From: UBA1731 sp963653155
GTDB lineage: Bacteria; Verrucomicrobiota; Kiritimatiellia; RFP12; UBA1067
Length of the DNA: 36,211 nucleotides
Assembly (NCBI GenBank): GCA_963653155.1
Contig: CAVJWR010000022.1
Location: 1 to 36,211, forward strand
Direction of reading: 5' to 3'
The position numbers and the translations under genes are program-made. Under the pieces are notes generated by a model, which saw only the letters and a program-made list of their open reading frames with translations, was not told the origin of the DNA and did not search any database. Position 1 is the stretch's first letter, and each line of letters starts with the position of its first letter. This document shows, piece by piece, positions 18,101 to 25,190 of this stretch.

Positions 18101-18225
18101 GTCTCGCATATGATTCCGGGTTGCCGGAAGCCCGGCGCAAGACGTGGACGATTGCGGCTCCGCCAGCGGGAACGGCACCCATGAAGGCTGGACTGCTTGG
18201 TCCGGTCACGCTTCGCATTCGTTGA
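15103..18225 (+). CDS. GH106-like alpha-L-rhamnosidase, secreted
   Basis: This 1040-residue protein begins with a signal peptide (MKFSISIFAGAFLLSAGAF). The N-terminal part has the hallmark of Glyco_hydro_106 proteins: PETWFHLIGGN, GISGIQLFHG, and NCPGWSMSGGPWI near residue 110. The centre has the long TIM barrel (GFVVDSWE, ENHAFSRG-like block NHAFSRGVTHLVLH), and the C-terminal 150 residues are a galactose-binding-like sandwich (VFLNGESI, LWAPPYRCEIG, VTSTWFNRLAYD). Length fits the family (about 950-1100). Known members remove alpha-L-rhamnose from plant or bacterial polysaccharides, so this is the best substrate hint in the cluster. The promoter suggests a leaderless mRNA and a transcription unit separate from the genes upstream. 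Confidence 0.82.
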   Translation: MKFSISIFAGAFLLSAGAFDDISFRSPKSENHPETWFHLIGGNVSKAGMSADLDAIASVGISGIQLFHGQFGGAWPGVEPQIPCLGKDWDDMIRFVADGCKARGLTFKMQNCPGWSMSGGPWIAPSNAMRNLTYSRTDIEGGKRVCLELAVPRLPAPEIKLSDEDRDYRDLFVLAFPTPADDDPEYLEPSSMRTERYEDRLVLTYRFDRPVTIRSFELPPPRQFNPQWTYSPDAKVELCAAYDGEDAVKVAIEDDIPQGCWQDAVPLTFSVFGGKNSTKSDLPPADTWRLTISHKHPLAIKPSVRFSEGVRLNNWQGKAGWVLRGLGVSAGGGGDSRFFVRRESIVDITGHYVDGRLDWTPPPGKWTILRIGHVNNGSKNGPAPLEATGWECNKLDAAGIDAHLAAYIGRLVDGPLSGGRLNGFVVDSWECRRQTWSANLERDFRALRGYDFRKMLPAVFGWVLDSPDATESFLRDWRQTLGELVERNYYARMSEFARRNGLSVQYETAFGDVLPGDMLSFWKYCDTPMCEFWFPRAEVSVGSDDYKPVLPCASSAHVYGKRHVAAESFTTMRLRWDEDLKRLKACANHAFSRGVTHLVLHTYTHNPRTDWKLPGTSFGTNIGTPFIRGQTWWRFMPEFTKWAARCGTMLERGLPANDILWFLGEDVGHKPSERSPFPNGYKYDYVNRDALLNRIAVKDGLFTTPAGVTWKFLWAPRGGYVSEAVTNRLKEFESAGGKVITESVVGMNGLRTVPWDVVRRQVPDMELPDVECGPDANGRVLGDWRKGEMPVEWIHRRDADEDWYFVSANGMDSYEGDVTFRMDGAVSVLDPVAGSRSVPHFRRTEDGRTTVRLNLAPAESLFVVFSHTGGKAVNGAPGMNREKGSGVVRKLSEWTVSFPAGWGAPETLKISELCPWAELPISDEGRHFSGTAAYRTTLDCVAGGSTELDLGEVETAAEVFLNGESIRKLWAPPYRCEIGPFLKEGKNELRVDVTSTWFNRLAYDSGLPEARRKTWTIAAPPAGTAPMKAGLLGPVTLRIR

Positions 18226-18244
18226 ATTTCAAAAAGGAGTTTAT

Positions 18245-19042
18245 ATGGGAAACTATCAGAATACTCGACATCACAAGAAAGGCCCCCGCGAACTTACTGC
18301 GGGAGGCGAATGGCTTTACGGCAGGAACCCCGTGATAGAGGCGTTGCGAGCCGGAAGGCGCACGTTCCATGAAATGGTCTTGCCGCCGGCAAGCAAGGAT
18401 GAGCCGGATGAGATCGCATCCTTGCGGCTCACCGCGCAGAAACGCCACATAATGGTGCGCACGATGGATAGGGATGGCCTTGACAGGTTGGTGCATGGCG
18501 GGCACCATCAGGGAGTGGCCATCAAGACGAGCGGATATCCCTATGTGGATTTCGAGGATATCGTGAATGATGTCGAAGGGGACGAGAATGCCATTGTCGT
18601 CGCGCTCGACCATCTTGAGGATCCCCAGAACGTCGGCTCGATATTGCGCACAGCCTGTGCGGCCGGCGTAACCGGCGTAATCATCCCGGAAGACCGGAGC
18701 GTGGGAGTCACGCCTGCGGCGGTTCGCGCTTCGGCTGGAGCCGCAGAACACCTTAAGGTTGCGCGGGTCGTGAATCTGCCGAGAGCCATGAAGACTCTCA
18801 AGGAGCACAACCTGTGGTTTACGGGTCTTGACTGGGGCGACGACGCCCGCATGTATACGGACATCGACTTCAAGGGAAGGGCTGGGATCGTCATCGGCGC
18901 GGAGGGGGATGGCCTTTCACGCCTTGTCCGCGAAACGTGCGACTTTATCGCGGAACTTCCCATGCCGGGGGGATTCGAGTCGCTGAACGCGGGTGTGGCG
19001 GCGGGCATTGCACTGTACGAGGTTCTTCGCCAGCATTCCTAA
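18245..19042 (+). CDS. rlmB: TrmH-family 23S rRNA 2'-O-methyltransferase (RlmB-type)
   Basis: This 265-residue protein starts at ATG 18245, after AAGGAG. SPOUT methyltransferase motifs are complete: an N-terminal substrate-binding domain with GRNPVIEALRAG, then DHLEDPQNVGSILRTA, IGAEGDGLSRLV and MPGGFESLNAGVAAGIAL. RlmB methylates the ribose of a conserved guanosine in the peptidyl-transferase region of 23S rRNA. It follows the GH106 gene by 19 bases without a visible terminator, so it may be read from that promoter, an odd partner for a housekeeping gene. Confidence 0.92.
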   Translation: MGNYQNTRHHKKGPRELTAGGEWLYGRNPVIEALRAGRRTFHEMVLPPASKDEPDEIASLRLTAQKRHIMVRTMDRDGLDRLVHGGHHQGVAIKTSGYPYVDFEDIVNDVEGDENAIVVALDHLEDPQNVGSILRTACAAGVTGVIIPEDRSVGVTPAAVRASAGAAEHLKVARVVNLPRAMKTLKEHNLWFTGLDWGDDARMYTDIDFKGRAGIVIGAEGDGLSRLVRETCDFIAELPMPGGFESLNAGVAAGIALYEVLRQHS

Positions 19043-19046
19043 TTTT

Positions 19047-19214
19047 GTAGATGGTAGTTGGTAGTGAGTAGATGGTAGTGGGTGGAAGATTTATTGGCGT
19101 TGTGCGGGAGGGTTGCAACTTGTTGCGACCGGCGGCACAACATCACGGACGCAATGAATTGCGTCCCTCCCGCTACCATCTACCCACTACTCACTACCCT
19201 CTACCAACTACCCA
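19047..19214 (+). repeat. Composite repeat: inverted heptamer arms around two hairpins
   Basis: The right arm (19173-19214) is a run of heptamers close to CACTACC (ATCTACC, CACTACT, CACTACC, CTCTACC, AACTACC, CACTACC). The left arm (19047-19085) is the same type of array in inverse orientation (GTAGATG, GTAGTTG, GTAGTGA, GTAGATG, GTAGTGG). Inside, GCGGGAGGG (19104-19112) and CCCTCCCGC (19165-19173) are perfect inverted repeats. They enclose hairpin A (19111-19130, GGTTGCAAC to GTTGCGACC) and hairpin B (19147-19166, GGACGCAA to TTGCGTCC). The region is non-coding and fills nearly all of the spacer between rlmB and the next gene. Confidence 0.85.
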
Positions 19215-19240
19215 CTACCCACTAAAACGGAGATTGAATC

Positions 19241-20398
19241 ATGGATATGACTCGCAAGGACTTTATTGACGGCATGATGATGGCGGCTGGCGGCTTGTGC
19301 GCCGGGTGTGCGTCTTCAGGAAAACCCGCATTTGTCGGCTCGGACAGGTTTAACTGGGGTTGCCTGCTGCACCTTGGCTCGAACATGTGGGATGATTTCG
19401 AGAATGGCCCTGACGACTGGGCCAAGAGCGAGGCGGAAGAAAAGCAGAGGCCAAATCCGTTTGGCCCGAGTGGCAACAGACGCTCAAGCTACCACTCGTA
19501 TCTTCGCTGCCATGACGACCTTTGGCGGAAGTCTGTGGATCATGCCGCGAAGAAGGGGCTTGACCTCGTGTTCATAGACCTTGGGGAAGGCATCGAGTAT
19601 CCGAGCCATCCCGAACTAAAGGTCGCCGGAACCTGGAGCGTCGATAAGATACGCAAAGAACTGGCCCGCATGCGGCAGCTCGGACTTGAGCCTTGTCCGA
19701 AGCTTAACTTCTCCGCATGCCACGACTCGTGGCTCAAGGATTACCATCGCATGCTTTCGACGAAGAAGTACTATCAGGTCGTTGCCGATGTGATCCGGGA
19801 TACCATTGAGATATTCGACAATCCACGCCTGTTCCACATAGGGTATGACGAGGAAATGGCGATCGCCGAGTTCAACCACTTCCATGTCACTGTCCGACAG
19901 GGCGACCTTTGGTGGCACGACCTGTTCTATACGATAGATCAGGTGTCGAGGCATGGTTCGCGTCCGGTGATGTGGGCCGACGCAATATGGACGGGGCGCA
20001 AGGAATATCTAAGGCGAATGACGAAGGACGTGCTTCAGTCCAACTGGTACTACCGCAGCGATTTCTCCGAGAAGAAGCTGAAGTGGAACTACGAATTCGA
20101 GAAGAAGGGCGGATGGGGCGAGACGGTGAATGGAGCCGCAGCGTTTCAGGCGCTTGAGGACGCGGGCTTTGACCAATTGCCGTGCACTTCCAACTGGACC
20201 GATGACGGCAGTGCCGATGCCGTGGTAAAGTATTGCAAGGAACACATCGACCCATCTCGCCTAAAGGGGTTCTACACTGCGCCCTGGAAACAGACCGTGC
20301 CGGATACGCCAGAGAAGAAGTTCATCTCGGCAACCCTTTCCGGCTTGGATCTTCTTGCTGCGGCGCGTGACCGCCACTATCCGCGAAAAATGAGATAA
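19241..20398 (+). CDS. GH20-like exported lipoprotein, paralogue of 14017-15054
   Basis: This 385-residue protein starts at ATG 19241, 7 bases after GGAGA. The N-terminus has TRKDF then a hydrophobic glycine-rich stretch ending LCAGC at residue 23. It looks like a Tat-like or lipoprotein signal, although the twin arginine is imperfect. The rest matches the intracellular protein at 14017-15054 in order and spacing: HLGSNMW, DLGEGIEYPS, PKLNFSACHDSW, HIGYDEE (H199, D203, E204), WWHD, LQSNWYY. The Asp-Glu pair is kept, so an active glycosidase is plausible. It stands alone between rlmB and rpsO and is preceded by the composite repeat, which suggests it was inserted into a housekeeping neighbourhood. 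Confidence 0.7.
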   Translation: MDMTRKDFIDGMMMAAGGLCAGCASSGKPAFVGSDRFNWGCLLHLGSNMWDDFENGPDDWAKSEAEEKQRPNPFGPSGNRRSSYHSYLRCHDDLWRKSVDHAAKKGLDLVFIDLGEGIEYPSHPELKVAGTWSVDKIRKELARMRQLGLEPCPKLNFSACHDSWLKDYHRMLSTKKYYQVVADVIRDTIEIFDNPRLFHIGYDEEMAIAEFNHFHVTVRQGDLWWHDLFYTIDQVSRHGSRPVMWADAIWTGRKEYLRRMTKDVLQSNWYYRSDFSEKKLKWNYEFEKKGGWGETVNGAAAFQALEDAGFDQLPCTSNWTDDGSADAVVKYCKEHIDPSRLKGFYTAPWKQTVPDTPEKKFISATLSGLDLLAAARDRHYPRKMR

Positions 20399-20407
20399 AC
20401 ATTATAC

Positions 20408-20436
20408 TTGCGGTAAAACGGGCGTTATGGTATCTT
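20408..20436 (+). promoter_or_regulatory. Promoter for rpsO-pnp
   Basis: TTGCGG (20408-20413), a 17-base spacer, and TATCTT (20431-20436) preceded by TGG. The predicted transcript starts near 20443 and leaves a leader of about 170 bases before rpsO. Confidence 0.65.
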
Positions 20437-20439
20437 ACA

Positions 20440-20613
20440 CACCCATCTGCGACCGACTAAGGATTCGTTCCCTCTCGCGGTTTTCTCACCAACGGGTGGG
20501 GTACCTTCGTCTGTCGTGGCCTGATTTTGCCAATATGCGCGGCGAGGGAGCGGTTGCGATGTTGGCAACCGATAAAACACAGCTTACCAAGACAAAAAGA
20601 ATAGGAATAAGAA
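20440..20613 (+). promoter_or_regulatory. Structured rpsO 5' leader, candidate S15 autoregulatory element
   Basis: About 170 untranslated bases. TCCCTC (20469-20474) and CGCG (20476-20479) can pair with GAGGGA (20544-20549) and CGCG (20538-20541), closing a domain. That domain contains the hairpin CACC-AACG-GGTG (20487-20498) and other GC-rich arms. Ribosomal protein S15 represses its own translation in several bacteria through unrelated leader structures, so this is a reasonable candidate. No known S15 leader class can be assigned by eye. Confidence 0.45.
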
Positions 20614-20871
20614 ATGATAGACAAGGCATTGGTGCGCAACGAGTTCGGACGTCACGACCGTGACACTGGATCCTCCGAAGTTCAGATTGCGACATTAACG
20701 AAGGAGATTCTGGCGCTCACCGAGCACCTCAAGCAGAACAAGAAGGATCATTCCTCCCGCTATGGATTGCTCCGCAAGGTGAACAACCGCCGCAAACTCC
20801 TCAACTACCTCAAGCGCGAAGACGAGGCGAAGTACAAGGATCTCATCAAGAAGCTGGGTCTGCGCCGCTAA
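20614..20871 (+). CDS. rpsO: 30S ribosomal protein S15
   Basis: This 85-residue protein is close to the standard length of 89. The conserved core includes RHDRDTGSSEVQIA, LTEHLKQNKKDHSSRYGL and KVNNRRKLLNYLKR. It binds the central domain of 16S rRNA early in 30S assembly. AGGA-type ribosome-binding bases lie just before ATG. It is followed after 15 bases by pnp, the classic bacterial rpsO-pnp order. Confidence 0.98.
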   Translation: MIDKALVRNEFGRHDRDTGSSEVQIATLTKEILALTEHLKQNKKDHSSRYGLLRKVNNRRKLLNYLKREDEAKYKDLIKKLGLRR

Positions 20872-20886
20872 GGGGAATGGTTTCCA

Positions 20887-23001
20887 ATGGAAGGTACAAA
20901 ACAGTTTAAGGTCTCGATAGGCGGGCAGGATCTCGTCATCGAGACGGGGCTTCTGGCGCAGCAGGCGGCAGGGGCGGTCACCGTCTCGTACGGTGACAAC
21001 ACGGTGTTTACCGCCGTGACCAACACGGATACGCCGCGCGAAGGAATTGATTTCTTCCCGCTTCAGTGCGAATACCGCGAGAAGTTCTACGCCGCAGGCA
21101 AGTTCCCTGGCGGGTTCTTCAAGCGCGAGGCGCGTCCGAGCTCGAAGGAAATCCTCACGGCCCGCATGTGCGACCGTCCAATCCGTCCGCTTTTCCCCGA
21201 TGGATACTACAATGATGTGCAGGTCAACTCCATGCTCATCCAGTCCGATGGGACGCGCGAGGCGGACTTCCTGGCCGTCAATGCCGCGTCTGCGGCGCTC
21301 CACATCAGCGAGATCCCGTTCATGGGGCCGATCGGGTGTGTGCGCATCGGTCGCGTTGACGGCGAATGGGTAATCAACCCCACGCACGAGCAGAAGGCCA
21401 AGAGCGACATTGACCTGCTTTATGCGGGTATTCGCGGCAAGTTCCTCATGATGGAGGGTTCCGCCTGCGAGATATCCGATGAGGATTTCGTGGCGGCGCT
21501 GAAGCGTGCCCATGAGGAAGTCGAAAAGATCATCGATCTCCAGATTGAGATGCGCAGGGCCCTCGGCAAGCCGGATAAGGTCATCGCGGATGTCCCGCAG
21601 CCTGCCGACAAGATGGACTTCATGCGTGCGGAGGGCGGAGAGGCCCTTTCTTCCGCATTGCTCATCAAGGGCAAGCTTGAGCGCCAGGGCAAGGTAAGCG
21701 CCATCAAGGACGATCTTCTGAAGAAGGTCTCCGAGAAGTGGCCGGAGATTGACGCTGTCGGTTTCGTGCATCTCTTTGATGCGCTTGAGATCGAGACGGT
21801 TCGCAAGAACGTACTGGAGAAAGGGCTTCGCATAGACGGTCGCGCCCAGCACGAGATTCGTCCGCTGGCGGCGCAGGTCGGCGTTCTGCCGAGGGTGCAT
21901 GGCTCGGCGGTCTTCTCGCGCGGCGAGACGCAGTCCTTTGCGACGGTCACGCTTGGCACGAAGAAGGATGCGCAGGAGCTTGATTCCGTGACGGGTGGCC
22001 CGCTTTCGAAGCGGTTCATGCTGCACTACAACTTCCCGCCGTACTGCACTGGCGAGGTTGGCCGTCTCGGTTCCACCGGTCGTCGCGAAATCGGCCATGG
22101 TGCGCTCGCGGAGCGTTCGATTGCCGAGGTGCTTCCCGACGAATTTCCGTATTCGATTCGCGTCGTATCCGAGATCATGGGTTCCAACGGCTCGTCGTCG
22201 ATGGCCTCCATCTGCAATGGCTGCCTCGCCCTCATGGATGCGGGCGTGCCGCTCAAGCGGACGGTTGCCGGCATATCGATCGGCCTCTTCACGAATGCCG
22301 ACCAGAGTCAGAAGGTTCTCGTTACGGATATCCTCGGCGCAGAGGATCATTGCGGCGACATGGACTTCAAGGTTGGCGGTACCCGGAAGGGCATCACTGG
22401 CTTCCAGGTAGACCTGAAGCTCCGTGGCCTTACGTGGGATCTCGTTGAAGGCGCCGTCAAGGCCGCACACGATGCCCGACTGAAGATCATCGACTTCATG
22501 GAGAGCGTGATTCCGGCTCCGCGCAAGGAGCTCAACAAGTACGCTCCGCGCATGGAGGTCATCAAGATCCCCGCCGACAAGATTGGTGCGCTGATCGGAA
22601 AGGGCGGCGAGACCATTCGTGGAATCTGCGAGAAGACCGGCGCCCAGATCGACATCGAGGAGGATGGCGACTATGGCGTGGTTTCGATCTTCGCGACCAC
22701 CGGCGACATGATGGAGAGCGCAAAGGCAGAGGTCAACGCCGTAACGGCGGAGGCCGAGCCTGGCAAGATCTACGAGGGAACCGTCACCGGCATCAAGGAG
22801 TTCGGTGCCTTCGTGGAGATACTGCCTGGCAAGGATGGCCTTTGCCACATTTCCGAGCTCTCCGATAAGCGCGTGAACTCTGTTGAGGACGTTTGCAGGG
22901 TCGGCGACAAGATGCTCGTGAAGTGCATAGGCGTGGATGATCGCGGCCGCATCAAGTTGAGCAGACGCGCCGCCATGGCCGAAGCCGATGCACGGGCATA
23001 G
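20887..23001 (+). CDS. pnp: Polyribonucleotide nucleotidyltransferase (PNPase)
   Basis: This 704-residue protein has the full domain set: a first RNase PH domain with ARMCDRPIRPLFPDGY near residue 93, a helical linker, a second RNase PH domain with SDSVTGG-like ELDSVTGGPLSKRF, GEVGRLGSTGRREIGHG and SEIMGSNGSSSMAS, a KH domain with IGALIGKGGETIR near residues 568-580, and an S1 domain (YEGTVTGIKEFGAFVE) near 640-710. It degrades RNA 3' to 5' using phosphate. It is co-transcribed with rpsO and ends before a strong terminator. Confidence 0.98.
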   Translation: MEGTKQFKVSIGGQDLVIETGLLAQQAAGAVTVSYGDNTVFTAVTNTDTPREGIDFFPLQCEYREKFYAAGKFPGGFFKREARPSSKEILTARMCDRPIRPLFPDGYYNDVQVNSMLIQSDGTREADFLAVNAASAALHISEIPFMGPIGCVRIGRVDGEWVINPTHEQKAKSDIDLLYAGIRGKFLMMEGSACEISDEDFVAALKRAHEEVEKIIDLQIEMRRALGKPDKVIADVPQPADKMDFMRAEGGEALSSALLIKGKLERQGKVSAIKDDLLKKVSEKWPEIDAVGFVHLFDALEIETVRKNVLEKGLRIDGRAQHEIRPLAAQVGVLPRVHGSAVFSRGETQSFATVTLGTKKDAQELDSVTGGPLSKRFMLHYNFPPYCTGEVGRLGSTGRREIGHGALAERSIAEVLPDEFPYSIRVVSEIMGSNGSSSMASICNGCLALMDAGVPLKRTVAGISIGLFTNADQSQKVLVTDILGAEDHCGDMDFKVGGTRKGITGFQVDLKLRGLTWDLVEGAVKAAHDARLKIIDFMESVIPAPRKELNKYAPRMEVIKIPADKIGALIGKGGETIRGICEKTGAQIDIEEDGDYGVVSIFATTGDMMESAKAEVNAVTAEAEPGKIYEGTVTGIKEFGAFVEILPGKDGLCHISELSDKRVNSVEDVCRVGDKMLVKCIGVDDRGRIKLSRRAAMAEADARA

Positions 23002-23039
23002 AAGAGATCCGTTTCGGATCGCATGAAATGGCGAAGAGG

Positions 23040-23075
23040 ACGCCATGCAAATGATAAGCGTTTGCATGGCGTTTT
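23040..23075 (+). terminator. Rho-independent terminator after pnp
   Basis: A perfect 12-bp stem, ACGCCATGCAAA (23040-23051) with its complement at 23061-23072, has a 9-base loop and runs into TTTT. A smaller hairpin with arms GATCCG and CGGATC at 23006-23020 lies just before it. Confidence 0.9.
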
Positions 23076-23136
23076 CGTTATGTGAGGATTTGCGGTTCAC
23101 GATTATGCCAGGGATTGAACATGAAGGCAGAAAGTC

Positions 23137-25125
23137 ATGGCTGAAAGACTATTTAGGTTAAAGGCGCCCTTCAAGCCGACAGGCGATCAGCCGGCCGCAG
23201 TTGAAAAGCTGCTGAAAGGGCTCTCGTCTGGGGAAGACAGGCTTGTGTTGCAGGGAGTGACGGGGTCGGGCAAGACATTTACCATGGCGAACCTCATAGA
23301 GAAGTGGAATCGGCCTACGCTCATCCTGTCCCACAACAAGACCCTTGCGGCGCAGCTTTTTTCAGAGCTGAAGGAGTTCTTTCCGGACAATGCCGTGGAA
23401 TATTTCATCTCCTACTACGACTATTACCAGCCGGAAGCCTACATCCCGCAGACCGACACCTACATCGAGAAGGATGCGGCGATCAACGAGGAGATAGAGC
23501 GGTACAGGCTTTCGGCCACCAATTCCCTCATTGCGCGTAAGGACGTGGTGGTCGTCGCATCCGTTTCGTGCATCTATGGACTCGGAGAATCTACGGAGTA
23601 CCGCAATCTCGCTGTACGGGCTAAGGTGGGTGAAGGGAAGGGGCGCGGCGATCTGATCGCACGTCTAGTCGAGGCCCAGTATGTCCGCAACGACATGGAT
23701 TTCGTGCAGGGCAATTTCCGGGTGCGTGGGGATGTGGTGGACGTGTTTCCCGCCTATGCGGTAGAGGGCGTGCGCATTGAGTTCTTCGGCGATGAGGTGG
23801 ATTCCATACGTTCGATTGATCCGCTGACCGGGAAGACCGGGGTGTCGATGCCTGCCGTTGTGATAACTCCAGCAAAGCAGTTCGTGATGCCGAAGGACAA
23901 GATGGAGGCGGCATACAGGCGCATAGAGCTTGAGCTGGCAGATCGTCTCAAGTATTTCGAGGGGGCGAAGAAATTCATAGAGGCCCAGCGTATCCGCGAA
24001 AGGACCGAATACGATATCGAGATGATGCGTGAGCTTGGATACTGCAATGGCATCGAGAACTATTCGCGTCCATTGACGGGCCGGGCTCCGGGCGAACCCC
24101 CTGAATGTCTGCTCGACTATTTCCCCGATGATTTCCTCACGATCATCGACGAGTCGCACGTTGCGGTTCCGCAGATACGCGCAATGTATAACGGGGATCA
24201 GGCCCGTAAGCAAAAGCTTGTGGACTACGGCTTCCGGCTTCCTAGCGCGAAAGACAATAGGCCTCTCAAGTTCTCCGAGTTCGAGCAGAAGGTGCGCCAG
24301 ATCGTGTTCACTTCGGCTACGCCGGGTGACTACGAATACTCCGTGTCAAAAACCGTCGCGGAGCAGGTCATACGTCCGACGGGGCTTCTCGATCCGGAAA
24401 TAGAGGTGCGTCCGCTGAAGAACCAGGTTGATGACCTCATGGAAGAGATACGGAAGGTCGCGGCCAATGGCGATCGTGTGCTGGTGACGACCCTCACCAA
24501 GCGTTCCGCCGAAGACCTCACGGCCTATCTGCATGAGACTGGAATCCGTGTGGAATATCTCCACAGCGACATAGATGCGCTGGAGCGGGTGGCCATCCTT
24601 GGCCGGTTGAGGAAGGGCGAGTTTGACGTGCTCGTGGGGATAAACCTTTTGCGGGAAGGTTTGGACTTCCCGGAGGTGGCGCTTGTGGCCATACTCGATG
24701 CCGACAAGGAAGGGTTCCTTAGGTCTACCACGTCATTGGTACAGACAGCGGGGCGTTGTGCGCGTCACGAACATGGTCGTGTGATCCTCTATGCGGACCA
24801 CGAGACGGATGCGATCCGGGAAACGATAGACATAACGCGCTACCATCGCGAAAGGCAAATGGCCTACAATCGCGAGCATGGCATCACGCCGAAGTCTGTG
24901 AAGCGCTCGATCAACGAGTCCGTATATGTGTTCAGGAGCGGGGAACCGGAAAAGCCGAAGGGCAAGAAGATCAGGGAAACGGGTGTGATTGAGCAGGAGG
25001 TGATAGACGACCTCAAGCGCGAAATGATGGAGGCTGCGGATGCCCTTGAGTTTGAGCGGGCGGCATACCTTCGCGACCAGATCAAGACCCTTGAACGGCA
25101 ACTGTCGGGCGCAACCAAAAAATGA
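23137..25125 (+). CDS. uvrB: Excinuclease ABC subunit B
   Basis: This 662-residue protein is normal for UvrB. Walker A GVTGSGKT lies near residues 39-46 and the damage-probing hairpin YYDYYQPEAYIPQTDTYIEKD-type region near 90-110. The helicase acid motif IIDESH, HSDIDALERV, LLREGLDFPEV and QTAGRCARH are all present, and the C-terminal UVR segment (LEFERAAYLRDQIKTLE) binds UvrC. It verifies damage in nucleotide excision repair together with UvrA. The start at 23137 gives the expected N-terminus (FRLKAPFKPTGDQP). It stands alone between the pnp terminator and tRNA-His. Confidence 0.98.
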   Translation: MAERLFRLKAPFKPTGDQPAAVEKLLKGLSSGEDRLVLQGVTGSGKTFTMANLIEKWNRPTLILSHNKTLAAQLFSELKEFFPDNAVEYFISYYDYYQPEAYIPQTDTYIEKDAAINEEIERYRLSATNSLIARKDVVVVASVSCIYGLGESTEYRNLAVRAKVGEGKGRGDLIARLVEAQYVRNDMDFVQGNFRVRGDVVDVFPAYAVEGVRIEFFGDEVDSIRSIDPLTGKTGVSMPAVVITPAKQFVMPKDKMEAAYRRIELELADRLKYFEGAKKFIEAQRIRERTEYDIEMMRELGYCNGIENYSRPLTGRAPGEPPECLLDYFPDDFLTIIDESHVAVPQIRAMYNGDQARKQKLVDYGFRLPSAKDNRPLKFSEFEQKVRQIVFTSATPGDYEYSVSKTVAEQVIRPTGLLDPEIEVRPLKNQVDDLMEEIRKVAANGDRVLVTTLTKRSAEDLTAYLHETGIRVEYLHSDIDALERVAILGRLRKGEFDVLVGINLLREGLDFPEVALVAILDADKEGFLRSTTSLVQTAGRCARHEHGRVILYADHETDAIRETIDITRYHRERQMAYNREHGITPKSVKRSINESVYVFRSGEPEKPKGKKIRETGVIEQEVIDDLKREMMEAADALEFERAAYLRDQIKTLERQLSGATKK

Positions 25126-25136
25126 TGAAAATGAGA

Positions 25137-25165
25137 TTGTTGCAGATCGGGTTTTTTGGTATACT
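25137..25165 (+). promoter_or_regulatory. Promoter of tRNA-His
   Basis: TTGTTG (25137-25142), a 17-base spacer, and TATACT (25160-25165) preceded by TGG. The start site near 25172 is about 20 bases before the mature 5' end. Confidence 0.65.
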
Positions 25166-25190
25166 ACACCCACTTTTTTGAACCCTTAGT

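Noticed and set aside
19047..19214. CRISPR-like array of short repeats
   Set aside because: Units are 7 bases with no spacers, they appear in both orientations, and no cas gene is present.
20695..23100. 801-codon open frame on the minus strand
   Set aside because: It is antisense to pnp, whose protein is fully recognisable; the frame is an effect of codon bias.
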